Shown here: one piece after another, positions 1 through 8,004 of the stretch | Numbering within the stretch: the first letter of the stretch is position 1 | Layout of the letters: each line of letters starts with the position of its first letter | Assembly (NCBI GenBank): GCA_002731875.1 | Contig: PCCY01000021.1 | Coordinates: 1 to 64,000 of the forward strand | DNA length: 64,000 nucleotides | Source of the DNA: Roseobacter sp. | Lineage (GTDB): Bacteria > Pseudomonadota > Alphaproteobacteria > Rhodobacterales > Rhodobacteraceae | Reading direction: 5' to 3' | Notes under the pieces: model-generated | What the model was told of the DNA's origin: nothing | The model's database searches: none | The model's input: only the letters and a program-made list of their open reading frames with translations | Program-made: the position numbers and the translations under genes

Positions 1-36
1 ATCTTGCCGGAACTCGTCCGTCCGTTTCAGTCCCAT
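1..36 (-). CDS. IS3-family transposase OrfA, N-terminus only (partial)
   Basis: The reverse complement reads MGLKRTDEFRQD, the characteristic opening of IS3-family OrfA proteins, which carry a helix-turn-helix and bind the IS ends. The ATG is preceded by a strong AAAGGAG ribosome-binding site 6 bases upstream. The remaining OrfA and all of OrfB (DDE catalytic domain) would lie to the left of base 1. Whether the element is intact cannot be told from here. Confidence 0.6.
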   Translation of the reverse strand, partial: MGLKRTDEFRQD

Positions 37-69
37 AGTCAATCTCCTTTGTTGCAGTAAATGCTATCA
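1..69 (-). mobile_element. Terminal part of an IS3-family insertion sequence (runs off the left edge)
   Basis: The first 36 bases encode the start of an IS3-type OrfA on the minus strand. The outer limit is placed at 69 because the outward-reading end then starts with TGA, as many IS3-family ends do, followed by TGATAGCATTTACTG. The other end lies outside the window, so inverted repeat and target duplication cannot be checked. The element sits about 340 bp from the 3' end of tRNA-Phe. The OrfA identity is fairly clear; the exact boundary is a guess. Confidence 0.55.
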
Positions 70-407
70 AAGGAGCGGCATCAAACCGCGACAGGTCCAT
101 TGCGCTGACAAGCGGCAAACGCGCACGCAGGTGGCTGATGACCCATTGCCCGATAGGGTGTCGACACCCTTATTAAATGCAACCGGACATACCAAGGTTC
201 CAAAAGTTCGAGACTACCATGAAGTCTCCACAGGATACATCTTAAGGTACCCGCGCAGCAAGTCAAAAGACCCGTGCCGAAAGCGCCCTGCGCCGCCTGT
301 CGAATAGTCAAACCGGGAACAAAAGTGTCCCACTTTCCGAGTCCATGTTGGACGGCGGGACAAAGTCAACCACCAAGCCATTGAAACGAAGCGAAAATGA
401 AAAATAA
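70..407. other. Non-coding stretch between IS end and tRNA-Phe
   Basis: No reading frame here resembles a known protein, and the frames present lack ribosome-binding sites. A 16-bp perfect palindrome, AGGGTGTCGACACCCT, lies at 155-170. Bases 320-355 contain GTGTCCC and GGGACAAAG in opposite orientation, which could be a degraded insertion-sequence end, but this is not supported by any coding remnant. A T-rich run on the minus strand just below 407 may help end the tRNA transcript. Confidence 0.4.
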
Positions 408-482
408 TGGTGCCCAGGGGCGGAATCGAACCACCGACACGAGGATTTTCAATCCACTGCTCTACCCCTGAGCTACCCGGGC
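408..482 (-). tRNA. tRNA-Phe (anticodon GAA)
   Basis: A 75-base cloverleaf on the minus strand with encoded CCA. The acceptor arm GCCCGGG pairs with CCTGGGC (one G-U), the D-stem is GCTC/GAGC with a 7-base loop, and the anticodon loop TTGAAAA places GAA at 34-36. The variable loop is 5 bases, and the T-arm is GGTGG-TTCGATT-CCGCC. The anticodon stem has one U-U mismatch at 28-42. It lies downstream of yacG on the same strand, so it may be read from the infA-maf-RNase-yacG transcript or its own promoter. Confidence 0.95.
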
Positions 483-583
483 ACCGGAGACCACCGCAGT
501 GGTCGGGTGAGCGGTTTCTAGGAGGTTGCAGCAGGGGTGTCCAGTGGATTTTCCCTGTCAGGCAAAGCTTTTTTGTATTTGCT

Positions 584-775
584 TTAATGTGGCATTCCAA
601 AGGGGTCCACCCGATCGTCGTCCATGCCTTCGCGGCCATCGTCTTGGTCTGCCTCAGAAGCAGGCACGGCATAGCTTCCATCCAACCATTTCGCCAAATC
701 GATGTCGGCGCAACGGCGCGAGCAGAACGGCCGGTACTGCACCGATGTTTCCGCCTTGCAGATCGGACAGCTCAC
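584..775 (-). CDS. yacG: YacG-type zinc-binding protein (DNA gyrase inhibitor family)
   Basis: A 63-aa protein with a Cys4 zinc site: CPIC at residues 3-6 and CSRRC at about 18-22, followed by the acidic, Trp-containing tail typical of YacG. In Escherichia coli YacG binds GyrB and inhibits gyrase. Here the function is inferred from the family. The start is GTG at 775, overlapping the TGA of the upstream RNase gene as GTGA, so translation is probably coupled to it. The length matches YacG proteins of related bacteria. Confidence 0.85.
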   Translation of the reverse strand: MSCPICKAETSVQYRPFCSRRCADIDLAKWLDGSYAVPASEADQDDGREGMDDDRVDPFGMPH

Positions 776-1794
776 TTGAGGAGCTCCGAGATCGGCAAGC
801 GAGAGCGCTTTCGCTGCAATTCGTAGTGGCCAAGCGGTGTCCAGCCGATCAACGTGGTTTCCACGTTGTCAGTACGAAACGCCTGGCGCAACGCAGTTTC
901 AAATGGCCGACGGTCCTTCTTTGGCATCGGAGCCAGATCAAGCGTGATCTGCCCGCCAAGTCCCCGCAGACGCAACGCCCGAGGCAGCGCGCGTGCACAT
1001 GCCATGTTTGCCTTGATACCAGCGGCAAGCGACACATCCGGGCCGGTGTTGACGTCAACGGCCACCAAGGCGCGGGTTGGCTCAACAAACATCGACGCGC
1101 CGCCGTCCAGAATGACTTGCGGTTGTGAGAGGCGTTCGATCGCATCGAGCACTTCATGAATTTCGAAACTGCCGGCATCTGTCACGACATCTGCGGGGTC
1201 CACCCAATCACGCCAGGCCAGGATATGCGGGCCATCTCCTTCCGCCAACACCTCCATCTGCGTCGCATCGTCCCCCAGCACCTTGTCCGCAAGGGTCAGC
1301 ATCGCGTCGATATCATCGGCGATGTCGTCGGCTTCTGCATCCGCACACGAAGACCGCAGGATCAACCCGTGTGTCGCCCCATCCGCCGCCTCATGCGCGA
1401 TTTCCAACAGTCGGTCGCGTTCGGTTTCGTTACGTATACTGCGGGAAATGTTCGTTCCGGGCGCATCGGGCGTCACGATGACATATCTGCTTTTGAACAG
1501 CAGCTTTTGTGTAACGGGGATCGCCTTGCCCGGTTCGGCGTGCCCTGTGACCTGCACCAGGATCGGCTGCCCGGGCGCAAGGCCTTTGATTTGTCGCAGA
1601 AAGGCCGACCCATCGGGCGTTCTCAAAAACATTCCGCCCTGCCCTTTCACGGGCCGATCGGCAATGGCACGGTAAATGGTCCCAGGGCGCGGGCCGTCGC
1701 TGTCGACCAGCAGGTCGTCCAGCTTGCCGTCAACGATCAAGGCGGCGGCTTCGAGGCCATTCAGGTGATCGAGAACGATCGTACGACCTTTCAT
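772..1794 (-). CDS. Short ribonuclease E/G family protein
   Basis: 340 aa. The N-terminal part (to about residue 115) corresponds to the S1/RNase-H-like portion and ends in GTNISRSI, equivalent to the 5'-sensor motif GxNxSR of RNase E/G. The DNase-I-like catalytic part has VAVDVNTG with the metal-binding Asp, and later ITLDLAPM. The protein stops at the motif [15 protein letters not shown] plus about eight residues, so it lacks the CPxC zinc-link region and everything beyond it, and is much shorter than RNase E. It probably cleaves or trims rRNA or mRNA like RNase G. ATG at 1794 overlaps the maf stop (ATGA); an upstream in-frame extension lies inside maf and is rejected. Confidence 0.85.
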   Translation of the reverse strand: MKGRTIVLDHLNGLEAAALIVDGKLDDLLVDSDGPRPGTIYRAIADRPVKGQGGMFLRTPDGSAFLRQIKGLAPGQPILVQVTGHAEPGKAIPVTQKLLFKSRYVIVTPDAPGTNISRSIRNETERDRLLEIAHEAADGATHGLILRSSCADAEADDIADDIDAMLTLADKVLGDDATQMEVLAEGDGPHILAWRDWVDPADVVTDAGSFEIHEVLDAIERLSQPQVILDGGASMFVEPTRALVAVDVNTGPDVSLAAGIKANMACARALPRALRLRGLGGQITLDLAPMPKKDRRPFETALRQAFRTDNVETTLIGWTPLGHYELQRKRSRLPISELLK

Positions 1795-2369
1795 GATACT
1801 TCTCCGTCCATAGGATGGCCTGCGGTACGCAGCAGGTTCGCAGTTTCGGCGAGCGGCAACCCAACGATGCCCGTGAAAGAGCCGCTGATCCATGGTATCA
1901 ACGCACCCGCCGGCCCTTGGATACCGTATCCACCGGCCTTGCCCTGCCAATCGCCGGTGGCAAGATATGCCTTCAATTCGGTCTCGGACAAGCGCTTCAT
2001 GCGCACGGTGCTGACCACGTCACGTTCCCAAAGCTGTGTGCCGCGCCGGATGGCAACAGCCGTAATCACCTTGTGCCGGCGGCCCGACATAAGCCGCAAG
2101 AAATCGGCGGCTTCATTAACGTCAACGGGCTTGCCGAGAATACGGCGCCCCACCGCGACAGTGGTGTCCGCACATAAAACGATATCCGTTTCGCCCGACG
2201 GCACCGCCGCAGCCTTCTCGCGCGCCATCCGTGCACAATATGGCCGAGGCAATTCCGCGGCAAAGGGCGTTTCATCTATGTCGGGAGCCCGCACTTCATC
2301 AGGTACAACGCCAATTTGCGCCAGCAATTCCTTGCGGCGCGGACTGCCTGATCCGAGAATAAAGGTCAT
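1791..2369 (-). CDS. maf: Maf family nucleotide pyrophosphatase
   Basis: 192 aa. Maf proteins hydrolyse non-canonical or excess nucleoside triphosphates (dTTP/UTP type or modified bases) to monophosphates. The opening [13 protein letters not shown] is the Maf signature. DIDETP near residue 30, the K-A-A-A stretch near 52, the catalytic ADTTV at about 67-71 and the C-terminal GYGIQGPAG are all present. It sits between infA and the RNase E/G gene; its last bases overlap the RNase start, indicating one transcript. The substrate subclass cannot be decided from sequence alone. Confidence 0.92.
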   Translation of the reverse strand: MTFILGSGSPRRKELLAQIGVVPDEVRAPDIDETPFAAELPRPYCARMAREKAAAVPSGETDIVLCADTTVAVGRRILGKPVDVNEAADFLRLMSGRRHKVITAVAIRRGTQLWERDVVSTVRMKRLSETELKAYLATGDWQGKAGGYGIQGPAGALIPWISGSFTGIVGLPLAETANLLRTAGHPMDGEVS

Positions 2370-2419
2370 ACTAACCTCAATGCACTGACCGGATAGCGCG
2401 AAGCTGCCGGAAGAGCGCG

Positions 2420-2638
2420 TTACTTAAAGCGGTAATTGATCCGGCCCTTGCTCAGATCATAGGGGGTCATTTCCACCTGCACCTTATCGCCAGCCAGAAC
2501 CCGAATGCGGTTCTTGCGCATTTTCCCTGCCGTGTGCGCGATGATCTCATGGCCATTTTCAAGCTCGACCCGGAACGTCGCGTTCGGCAGGAGTTCCTTC
2601 ACGATACCGGGGAATTCGAGCGTGTCTTCCTTGGCCAT
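2420..2638 (-). CDS. infA: Translation initiation factor IF-1
   Basis: 72 aa, exactly the usual IF-1 length, a single S1-like OB fold ([25 protein letters not shown] at the start, GRINYRF at the end). IF-1 binds the ribosomal A site during initiation. A GGAGAG ribosome-binding site precedes the ATG. The 5' region contains a small CCCCG-CAATTT-CGGGG hairpin at 2660-2675, which may be a leader structure or the terminator of the upstream hydrolase gene. A poor promoter-like pair (TTGAAA, 17-base spacer, CATTTA) reads toward infA from 2712. maf follows after 50 bases. Confidence 0.98.
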   Translation of the reverse strand: MAKEDTLEFPGIVKELLPNATFRVELENGHEIIAHTAGKMRKNRIRVLAGDKVQVEMTPYDLSKGRINYRFK

Positions 2639-2659
2639 GGTCTCTCCTTGAACACTTTA

Positions 2660-2675
2660 CCCCGCAATTTCGGGG
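2660..2675 (-). terminator. Small hairpin between C-N hydrolase gene and infA
   Basis: Stem CCCCG/CGGGG with a 6-base loop, perfect but only 5 bp and without a long U run. It lies 44 bases downstream of the hydrolase stop and 21 bases upstream of infA on the same strand. It may be a weak terminator or an infA leader hairpin. Confidence 0.3.
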
Positions 2676-2719
2676 CGCAGGCCTAAATGGGCCCAATTTC
2701 TCTCTTTTTCAAGGGCTAT

Positions 2720-3595
2720 TCACATCAAGGAAACGTTTATCGCGTCTTGGTCGCGTCCAAATTGGTCTGACCAGTGGTTTCGGTTCAACACGACCCCATC
2801 TTCACGCACTTTGGCTATCTGTTCCAGGTCAACGTCTGCAAATGTCCAACCAGCGACGTTGATTTGGCCGGCTGCCAGCACGCCGGTTGACGGAAAACCG
2901 ACGTCAGGTGGGCAAAATATGCCACCGGCACCAACCGATTGCCCTAACGCATCGGACCAATCAGCAGCCCCCACGCATGACGACATCGCCGTAACGCACT
3001 GATTCTCGAGTGCACGCGCCATTGACCCGATACGCACGCGCCAATAGCCTGCCAGCGCTTCTGTGACACTGGGGACCGCGATGATGTCGCACTGTGCCAA
3101 GGCTCTTCCCAACAATGGGAATTCGCTGTCATAGCATATCAGAATGCCAATTTTGCCAATCGCGGTTTCGAATACCTGCAATGAGTTGCCGCCAACCACC
3201 CCCCAGATTTCGCGCTCGAACCGGGTCATGATCTGCTTGTCCTGGACCCCGATCTGCCCTGACGGCGTGATAAGACGTGCCCTGTTTACCGGGCGGCCCT
3301 GGGTGGCGGCAGGCCCCGACGCGGCCACGATGTGCACGTTGTATTCCGCCGCAAGCGCCTTGTGTGCCGTATCGGCGTCCGACAATCGATCCGACACCGC
3401 AAATAAAGACGTTTCCAGGTCCCCGGCCACATTAAGTCCGGACAGCGTTGCCAGCTCCATCGCACCATATTCGGGAAAGACAAGCAATTCAGCGCCACTG
3501 GCGGCAGCCGAAGCGACCCACGCGGCAAGCTTGTCTTCGTAATGAGCCCAACTGGACAAGATATCCAACGGATAGGCGGCTGTCGCGATTCTCAT
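2720..3595 (-). CDS. Carbon-nitrogen hydrolase (nitrilase/amidase superfamily)
   Basis: 291 aa. The Glu-Lys-Cys catalytic triad of the superfamily is visible: VFPEYGAMEL (about residue 47), Lys in VQDKQIMTRFE (about 133), and the nucleophile Cys in ILICYDSEFP (about 168). Such enzymes hydrolyse amides or nitriles; the substrate here is unknown. ATG at 3595 is chosen because GGAG precedes it and the protein then starts MRIATAAYPLD, as superfamily members do; the longer frame adds 50 unlikely residues. It is transcribed divergently from a LysR-type gene, which may control it. Confidence 0.85.
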   Translation of the reverse strand: MRIATAAYPLDILSSWAHYEDKLAAWVASAAASGAELLVFPEYGAMELATLSGLNVAGDLETSLFAVSDRLSDADTAHKALAAEYNVHIVAASGPAATQGRPVNRARLITPSGQIGVQDKQIMTRFEREIWGVVGGNSLQVFETAIGKIGILICYDSEFPLLGRALAQCDIIAVPSVTEALAGYWRVRIGSMARALENQCVTAMSSCVGAADWSDALGQSVGAGGIFCPPDVGFPSTGVLAAGQINVAGWTFADVDLEQIAKVREDGVVLNRNHWSDQFGRDQDAINVSLM

Positions 3596-3773
3596 ACCCT
3601 GCTCCGCGTGTGCGTTCTTGCGCTCATGGTGCCCCCATAAAGCCCATGCTGCAAGGGTCCGAAACCAAATCAACCGTATTTCACTTTCTGAATAACACCA
3701 TGGCCAATCTTCATGCTCCTTGCAAAAAACGTGGAAACAATTCACTAATTTGAAATCAACAGGGGATGCTCAA

Positions 3774-4739
3774 ATGATCAAGAAAGGCGTCACCTTGCGC
3801 GGGATCGAGGTGTTCGAGGCGCTCGCGGGGCGCGGATCCGTTGCGCATGCTGCGGCGATGACCGGTCTCAGCCAACCTGCAGTAAGCCAACAGATCAGCA
3901 ACCTTGAAGCCGCCGTAGGTGCCAAGCTAATCGATCACAGTTGTCGCCCGATGCGTTTGACAGCCGCAGGCGAAACCTTTCTGAGGCACAGCAGTCTGGC
4001 CTTGGCCCATGTCCGGCAGGCGCAATCAGAATTGACCGTGATGGATCTGGTCAGCCTCACCGACCTGCATCTGGGGGTTATTGATGATTTCGACAACGAT
4101 CTTACCCCCCGTCTGGCCACGATCCTGGCCGACAGCATGGCAGGGTGCAGGTTTCGCATGGTCACCGACAGCAGCAAGAGGTTGCTGCAGGCGGTTCAGG
4201 ACAAAGCGCTGCATATCGCCATCGCTGCCACCGACGGTGACGCAAAAGAAGGATTGATCGAAATTCCGCTGGCCCGCGATCCCTTTATCATCGTTGTGCC
4301 TGCGGAGATTGAAGCAGACGGGGCTGACTTGCTCGGCGGCCGCTCTGGCCTGCCGTTTCTAAGATATGAAGCCGACCAATTAATCGCAGGGCAAATCAGC
4401 AACCAGCTTTCGCGCCACAATATCAATCTGACGTCGCAGTTTGAAATTGGCAGTCACCTTGCGCTGATGGCGATGGTCGCCCGGGGCATCGGGTGGACGA
4501 TCACGACGTCGTTCGGCTATTGCCGGGCACAACGATTTCATAGCCAGCTTGCGACGCAGCCCTTCCCTACGGCGGAGTTCTCGCGACAAATTTCGCTGTT
4601 CGCCGGGTCGGACTGGACCGGGTCGGTCCCACACGATATCGCTGACACCATGCGGCAACTTCTGCATACGCATATGATTGCGCCGACCCTTGCACAACTG
4701 ACATGGCTTGCAGGCAGGTTCAAAATTCTCGAGACATGA
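3774..4739 (+). CDS. LysR-type transcriptional regulator
   Basis: 321 aa. The N-terminal winged helix-turn-helix (residues 8-66) reads GSVAHAAAMTGLSQPAVSQQ then ISNLEAAVGAKL, the classic LysR pattern, followed by RLTAAGETFL. The rest is a periplasmic-binding-protein-like effector domain. ATG at 3774 has AGGGG 9 bases upstream. The 178-bp gap to the divergent C-N hydrolase is the usual LysR arrangement, suggesting that gene as target and its own promoter as autoregulated; this is inference. The sirtuin gene follows on the same strand after 55 bp. Confidence 0.9.
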   Translation: MIKKGVTLRGIEVFEALAGRGSVAHAAAMTGLSQPAVSQQISNLEAAVGAKLIDHSCRPMRLTAAGETFLRHSSLALAHVRQAQSELTVMDLVSLTDLHLGVIDDFDNDLTPRLATILADSMAGCRFRMVTDSSKRLLQAVQDKALHIAIAATDGDAKEGLIEIPLARDPFIIVVPAEIEADGADLLGGRSGLPFLRYEADQLIAGQISNQLSRHNINLTSQFEIGSHLALMAMVARGIGWTITTSFGYCRAQRFHSQLATQPFPTAEFSRQISLFAGSDWTGSVPHDIADTMRQLLHTHMIAPTLAQLTWLAGRFKILET

Positions 4740-4794
4740 GACCTTGCGACCGCGCGGTATTGCTGGTTCACTTCCACATGGGAAAGGCACGGAT

Positions 4795-5529
4795 ATGAGC
4801 AAGATTGTCATTCTTACGGGTGCAGGAATTTCTGCCGAGAGCGGACTAGAAACCTTCCGCGCGGAAGACGGGCTTTGGGCGCAACATCGTGTCGAAGACG
4901 TCGCCACCCCAGAAGGATTTGCGCGCGATCCGGCACTGGTCGTCGATTTTTACAATGCACGTCGCAGACAGGCTGCCGAGGCAACGCCAAATGCCGCCCA
5001 CAAGGCCCTTGCAAAGCTCCAACAGCGCTACCCCGGTCAGGTCGTCATAATCACACAGAACGTGGATGACTTGCACGAGCAAGGCGGTGCTCGGGATGTG
5101 ATACATATGCACGGCGCGTTGAACTCTGCGATGTGCGCTGCGTGTGAACACCGCTGGCCCGCTGCGATGGTCATGGCTCCCGGTGATGCTTGCCCGCAGT
5201 GCTTGGCACCGGCAGCGCGACCTGACATCGTCTGGTTCGGCGAAATGCCCTATGATATAGACGCGATTTTCGACCATCTGGCCGAGGCTCGTATTTTCGC
5301 GGCTATCGGCACGTCGGGAAATGTATACCCTGCCGCGGGTTTTGTCGCTGAAGCCCGTCGGAACGGTGCGCACACGGTCGAACTGAACCTGGAGCGTTCT
5401 GCGGTGGGTGGGCAATTTGCCGAACACCGAACAGGGCCAGCGACCCGTGTCGTGTCCGAGTGGGTCGACGAGTTGCTGGCCAAGCCCGAGCAGCCCCGCG
5501 GCGGTTTCAGATCGGGGGATGATCATTGA
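4795..5529 (+). CDS. cobB: Class III sirtuin, NAD-dependent protein deacylase (CobB type)
   Basis: 244 aa. Sir2 motifs are in order: ILTGAGISAESG (residues 5-16), TQNVDDLHEQGG, the catalytic HG of HMHGALNS, a zinc site made by CAAC and CPQC, GTSGNVYPA and ELNLE. The segment DFYNARR carries the Tyr-x-x-Arg pair that in SIRT5-like and CobB sirtuins recognises acidic acyl groups, so desuccinylation is predicted in addition to deacetylation. ATG at 4795 follows GGAAAGG and gives the short N-terminus MSKIVILTGAG. It may be co-transcribed with the LysR gene. Confidence 0.93.
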   Translation: MSKIVILTGAGISAESGLETFRAEDGLWAQHRVEDVATPEGFARDPALVVDFYNARRRQAAEATPNAAHKALAKLQQRYPGQVVIITQNVDDLHEQGGARDVIHMHGALNSAMCAACEHRWPAAMVMAPGDACPQCLAPAARPDIVWFGEMPYDIDAIFDHLAEARIFAAIGTSGNVYPAAGFVAEARRNGAHTVELNLERSAVGGQFAEHRTGPATRVVSEWVDELLAKPEQPRGGFRSGDDH

Positions 5530-5589
5530 TCCGGCCGTTGGACATCGAAAGCTTTACGGTCGGCTTCAAAATCGCCTGGTCGCTCCGTG

Positions 5590-6036
5590 TTACGGCCTGC
5601 GCTCGTGGTCCACGGGAACCGCAACGCTGACGGTGCCGGCCTTTTCAAACTCCAGCATCACGGTAACTGTATCACCCTGCACCAGCGGCTGCTTCAACCC
5701 CATGAACATCAAATGATCGCCCCCACGTTTAAAGACGTGCGTTCCCCCTGATACCAAGTTTATTCCGCCGTCAATCTTACCCATGCGCATCACCCCGTTG
5801 GCATCCGAACTATGGCTGTGGAATTCAACCTTCTCAGCGATATCCGCTGATGCCCCGATCAACCTGTCGTCTGCTCCACTGTGGTTCGTCACACTCATGA
5901 ATGCCGCGCCAGATGTCGATTGCGGGGTCGAACTCCGCAGGTAAGCGTCGGTCACGTCAAGCCCTTGCGCGGCAAGCGGCGCGGAAGACAGGATTACAAA
6001 CGTGCAAAAAGCGCGCGCGAGAAAAGCAATATTCAT
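5590..6036 (-). CDS. PCu(A)C family periplasmic copper chaperone
   Basis: 148 aa. An N-terminal signal peptide (NIAFLARAFCTFVILSSAPLAAQG, cleavage after about residue 23) directs it to the periplasm. The copper ligands are visible as His in VEFHSHSS, Met in VMRMG, then His and Met in GGDHLMFMGL, matching the H-M-x10-M-x21-H-x-M pattern loosely. Members deliver copper to cytochrome oxidase, which fits the cta genes at 27-30 kb. ATG at 6036 is preferred; an in-frame TTG at 6060 is an alternative start. It is convergent with cobB. Confidence 0.85.
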   Translation of the reverse strand: MNIAFLARAFCTFVILSSAPLAAQGLDVTDAYLRSSTPQSTSGAAFMSVTNHSGADDRLIGASADIAEKVEFHSHSSDANGVMRMGKIDGGINLVSGGTHVFKRGGDHLMFMGLKQPLVQGDTVTVMLEFEKAGTVSVAVPVDHERRP

Positions 6037-6274
6037 CAAGATATCTCTGTTCTGTTTCAAGCGTTTACAAGGGGTCCACGCTTAAGGATACGTAGTTGAA
6101 AGGCGGTTCAGGTCAAAGGCAGCATTAGCAGTCGACAAACGGCCCCTCAATGCGGCGTGTTAACACCCGGACACCGGTGCGATCTGCCAGACCAAAACAT
6201 GTACGAAACGCGGGGAAGTTTTCCTGATACGTTATACACGCAACGCCTCGGGTGACCTTAGCGCCAAACGAAAC

Positions 6275-6297
6275 AACCCCGGCCAAAGGCCAGGGTT
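6275..6297 (-). terminator. Intrinsic terminator of rpmB
   Basis: Arms AACCCTGGCC and GGCCGGGGTT (minus strand, one U-G) with a 3-base loop form a 10-bp stem, followed on the minus strand by GTTTCGTTT. It lies 25 bases past the rpmB stop. The 238 bases between it and the copper chaperone gene hold no recognisable gene. Confidence 0.75.
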
Positions 6298-6321
6298 GAA
6301 AAATACCGTTTAACAAAGCGT

Positions 6322-6621
6322 TTAGGACAGAGCGTCTGCGGTCGCGCTGGACTTGGCGATAGCCTTTTTGACCTTCAACGCGTTGTCGGACAATTCGGTG
6401 TCCTTGGCTTTCGCCATGAATTTGTCCAAGCCACCGCGGTGGTCAACAGTGCGCAACGCAGCAGCAGAAATGCGGAACTTGAAACCGCGACCCAGCGCTT
6501 CAGACTGAAGGGTCACATCATTCAGGTTCGGCAAAAACCGACGGCGGGTGCGGTTTTTGGCGTGGCTTACGTTGTTGCCCGTCATCGGGCCTTTTCCGGT
6601 CAATTCGCAAACACGCGACAT
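6322..6621 (-). CDS. rpmB: 50S ribosomal protein L28
   Basis: 99 aa, the alphaproteobacterial length (longer than the 78-aa E. coli protein). It starts [21 protein letters not shown] and continues with the basic [11 protein letters not shown], both L28 signatures. L28 binds 23S rRNA in the large subunit. It stands alone with its own terminator at 6275-6297 and divergent from pcs. The C-terminal [11 protein letters not shown] is alphaproteobacterial. Confidence 0.97.
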   Translation of the reverse strand: MSRVCELTGKGPMTGNNVSHAKNRTRRRFLPNLNDVTLQSEALGRGFKFRISAAALRTVDHRGGLDKFMAKAKDTELSDNALKVKKAIAKSSATADALS

Positions 6622-6808
6622 GGGTTCATCCTTTTACTGAAGGGCGATTCCGGCGATGCGGTGTGACACCCGTATGGGACGCACAATGGCGACCCTTGAA
6701 TTAGTTTGCTGGCTTTAGGCGGAATCGCGGGCGGGGTCAACCCAAGCCTGCTGTGCTTATCACGCTTTTCCTTTTGCATCATGCTAAAAGATTTGTCATC
6801 TGTGACAC

Positions 6809-7504
6809 ATGAGTATTCACACACGCGCCCTTCTTGTTCACCTGTTCACCGCCACCGGTGCGATATTCGCGATGCTGGCCATGCTCGCCGCCGTTGATCA
6901 GGAATGGGACATGATGTTCCTGTGGTTGGTCATCGCATTCTTCGTGGACGGTTTTGACGGGCCTCTTGCCCGAAAATACGATGTAAAGAACAATGCGCCC
7001 GAATTTGACGGCGTCCTGCTCGATCTCATCATCGACTACCTGACCTATGTCTTCATTCCTGCATTCGCTCTGTTCAAATCCGGCTTGATGGATGGGTGGA
7101 GCGGCTGGGTGATGATCATTATCATCACTTTTGCAAGTGCCATGTACTTTTGTGACACCCGCATGAAAACAAAGGATAATTCGTTTTGGGGCTTTCCGGG
7201 CTGCTGGAACATGCTGGTGTTGGTGCTGTTCGCCCTGTCACCACCATGGTGGGTGTCGCTTATTCTCGTGACGTTTCTTGCCATCACCATGTTCGCGCCG
7301 CTCAAATTCGTGCATCCGGTGCGAACCGAGCGGTGGCGCAGCGTGACGTTGCCGATGGCGCTGGCGTGGACATTCTTTGCCGGCTGGGCCGCCTGGGTCG
7401 ATTTTCATCCGCAAAGCTGGGCCCATTGGGGGCTGGTGATTACCAGTCTTTACCTGACTTTCGCCGGTGTTGTGCAGCAGTACATGTACGAACGCGAAGT
7501 CTGA
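6809..7504 (+). CDS. pcs: Phosphatidylcholine synthase (CDP-alcohol phosphatidyltransferase)
   Basis: 231 aa, an integral membrane protein with about seven or eight hydrophobic segments. The CDP-alcohol signature D-G-x2-A-R-x8-G-x3-D-x3-D is seen as DGPLARKYD through GVLLDLIID (residues 50-75), with the extra features of bacterial Pcs (FVDGFDGPLARK). Pcs condenses CDP-diacylglycerol with choline to make phosphatidylcholine, a pathway typical of host- or algae-associated alphaproteobacteria. The length fits Pcs. It is convergent with ogt, 8 bp apart. Confidence 0.9.
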   Translation: MSIHTRALLVHLFTATGAIFAMLAMLAAVDQEWDMMFLWLVIAFFVDGFDGPLARKYDVKNNAPEFDGVLLDLIIDYLTYVFIPAFALFKSGLMDGWSGWVMIIIITFASAMYFCDTRMKTKDNSFWGFPGCWNMLVLVLFALSPPWWVSLILVTFLAITMFAPLKFVHPVRTERWRSVTLPMALAWTFFAGWAAWVDFHPQSWAHWGLVITSLYLTFAGVVQQYMYEREV

Positions 7505-7512
7505 CCGCCGCT

Positions 7513-7971
7513 CTAGATCAAAATCCCAGCCGCGCCTTCGTGTCGCAGCAATGCCACTTTGGTTTCGATACCGCCGACGCCTGAATAGCCGGTCAGCCCC
7601 TTTGCCCCCATCACACGGTGGCAGGGAACGATGACGGGAATCGGGTTCAGTCCACAGGCTTGCCCGACGACCTGCGCAGGGACACCCAGCTTTCTGGCGA
7701 TATCGCCATAGGTAAGGGTATCGCCAAAAGGAATCGCAGAGATTTCCGCACAGACGGCTCGCAATGTATCGCTGCCGCCAATGCGCATAGGGAGTGCAAA
7801 GGCGGTGAGCGTCCCTGCGTCGTAGCCAAGCAGTTGCACCACCGCCTCATCAAGCACTGCGCTGACGTCGTGATACGCAGTACCGTCGTCCCATTCCAGC
7901 CGTGTCACCGCATCTTGCTCTTCGGTCACGACCAGCGAACCAAAACGCGTCTGAACGCTGCGCCGCTTCAC
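7513..7971 (-). CDS. ogt: Methylated-DNA--protein-cysteine S-methyltransferase
   Basis: 152 aa. It removes O6-alkyl groups from guanine in a suicide reaction. The acceptor Cys is in IPVIVPCHRVMG (about residue 118), followed by GYSGVGGIETK and LLRHEG, all conserved in Ogt/AGT. The helix-turn-helix region GDIARKLGVPAQVVGQA precedes it. The N-terminal domain is short. It has no Ada metal-binding domain. It lies 33 bp downstream of ileS on the same strand. Confidence 0.93.
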   Translation of the reverse strand: MKRRSVQTRFGSLVVTEEQDAVTRLEWDDGTAYHDVSAVLDEAVVQLLGYDAGTLTAFALPMRIGGSDTLRAVCAEISAIPFGDTLTYGDIARKLGVPAQVVGQACGLNPIPVIVPCHRVMGAKGLTGYSGVGGIETKVALLRHEGAAGILI

Positions 7972-8004
7972 CCCGGTCTCCGGTGGAAGCGGCGCAGCTC
8001 CATC

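Noticed and set aside
155..170. Palindrome AGGGTGTCGACACCCT as a terminator or operator
   Set aside because: It is perfect but isolated, not close to any recognised gene start or end, and lacks a T run.
214..681. 155-codon minus-strand frame covering tRNA-Phe and the yacG end
   Set aside because: It runs through the tRNA and has no protein-like features or ribosome-binding site.
1156..2388. 410-codon plus-strand frame opposite the RNase E/G and maf genes
   Set aside because: It lies fully antisense to two well-recognised coupled genes, has no ribosome-binding site and no family-like sequence. Long antisense frames are expected in GC-rich codon usage.
6125..6316. 63-codon minus-strand frame between rpmB and the copper chaperone gene
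   Set aside because: It includes the rpmB terminator and has no family-like sequence.
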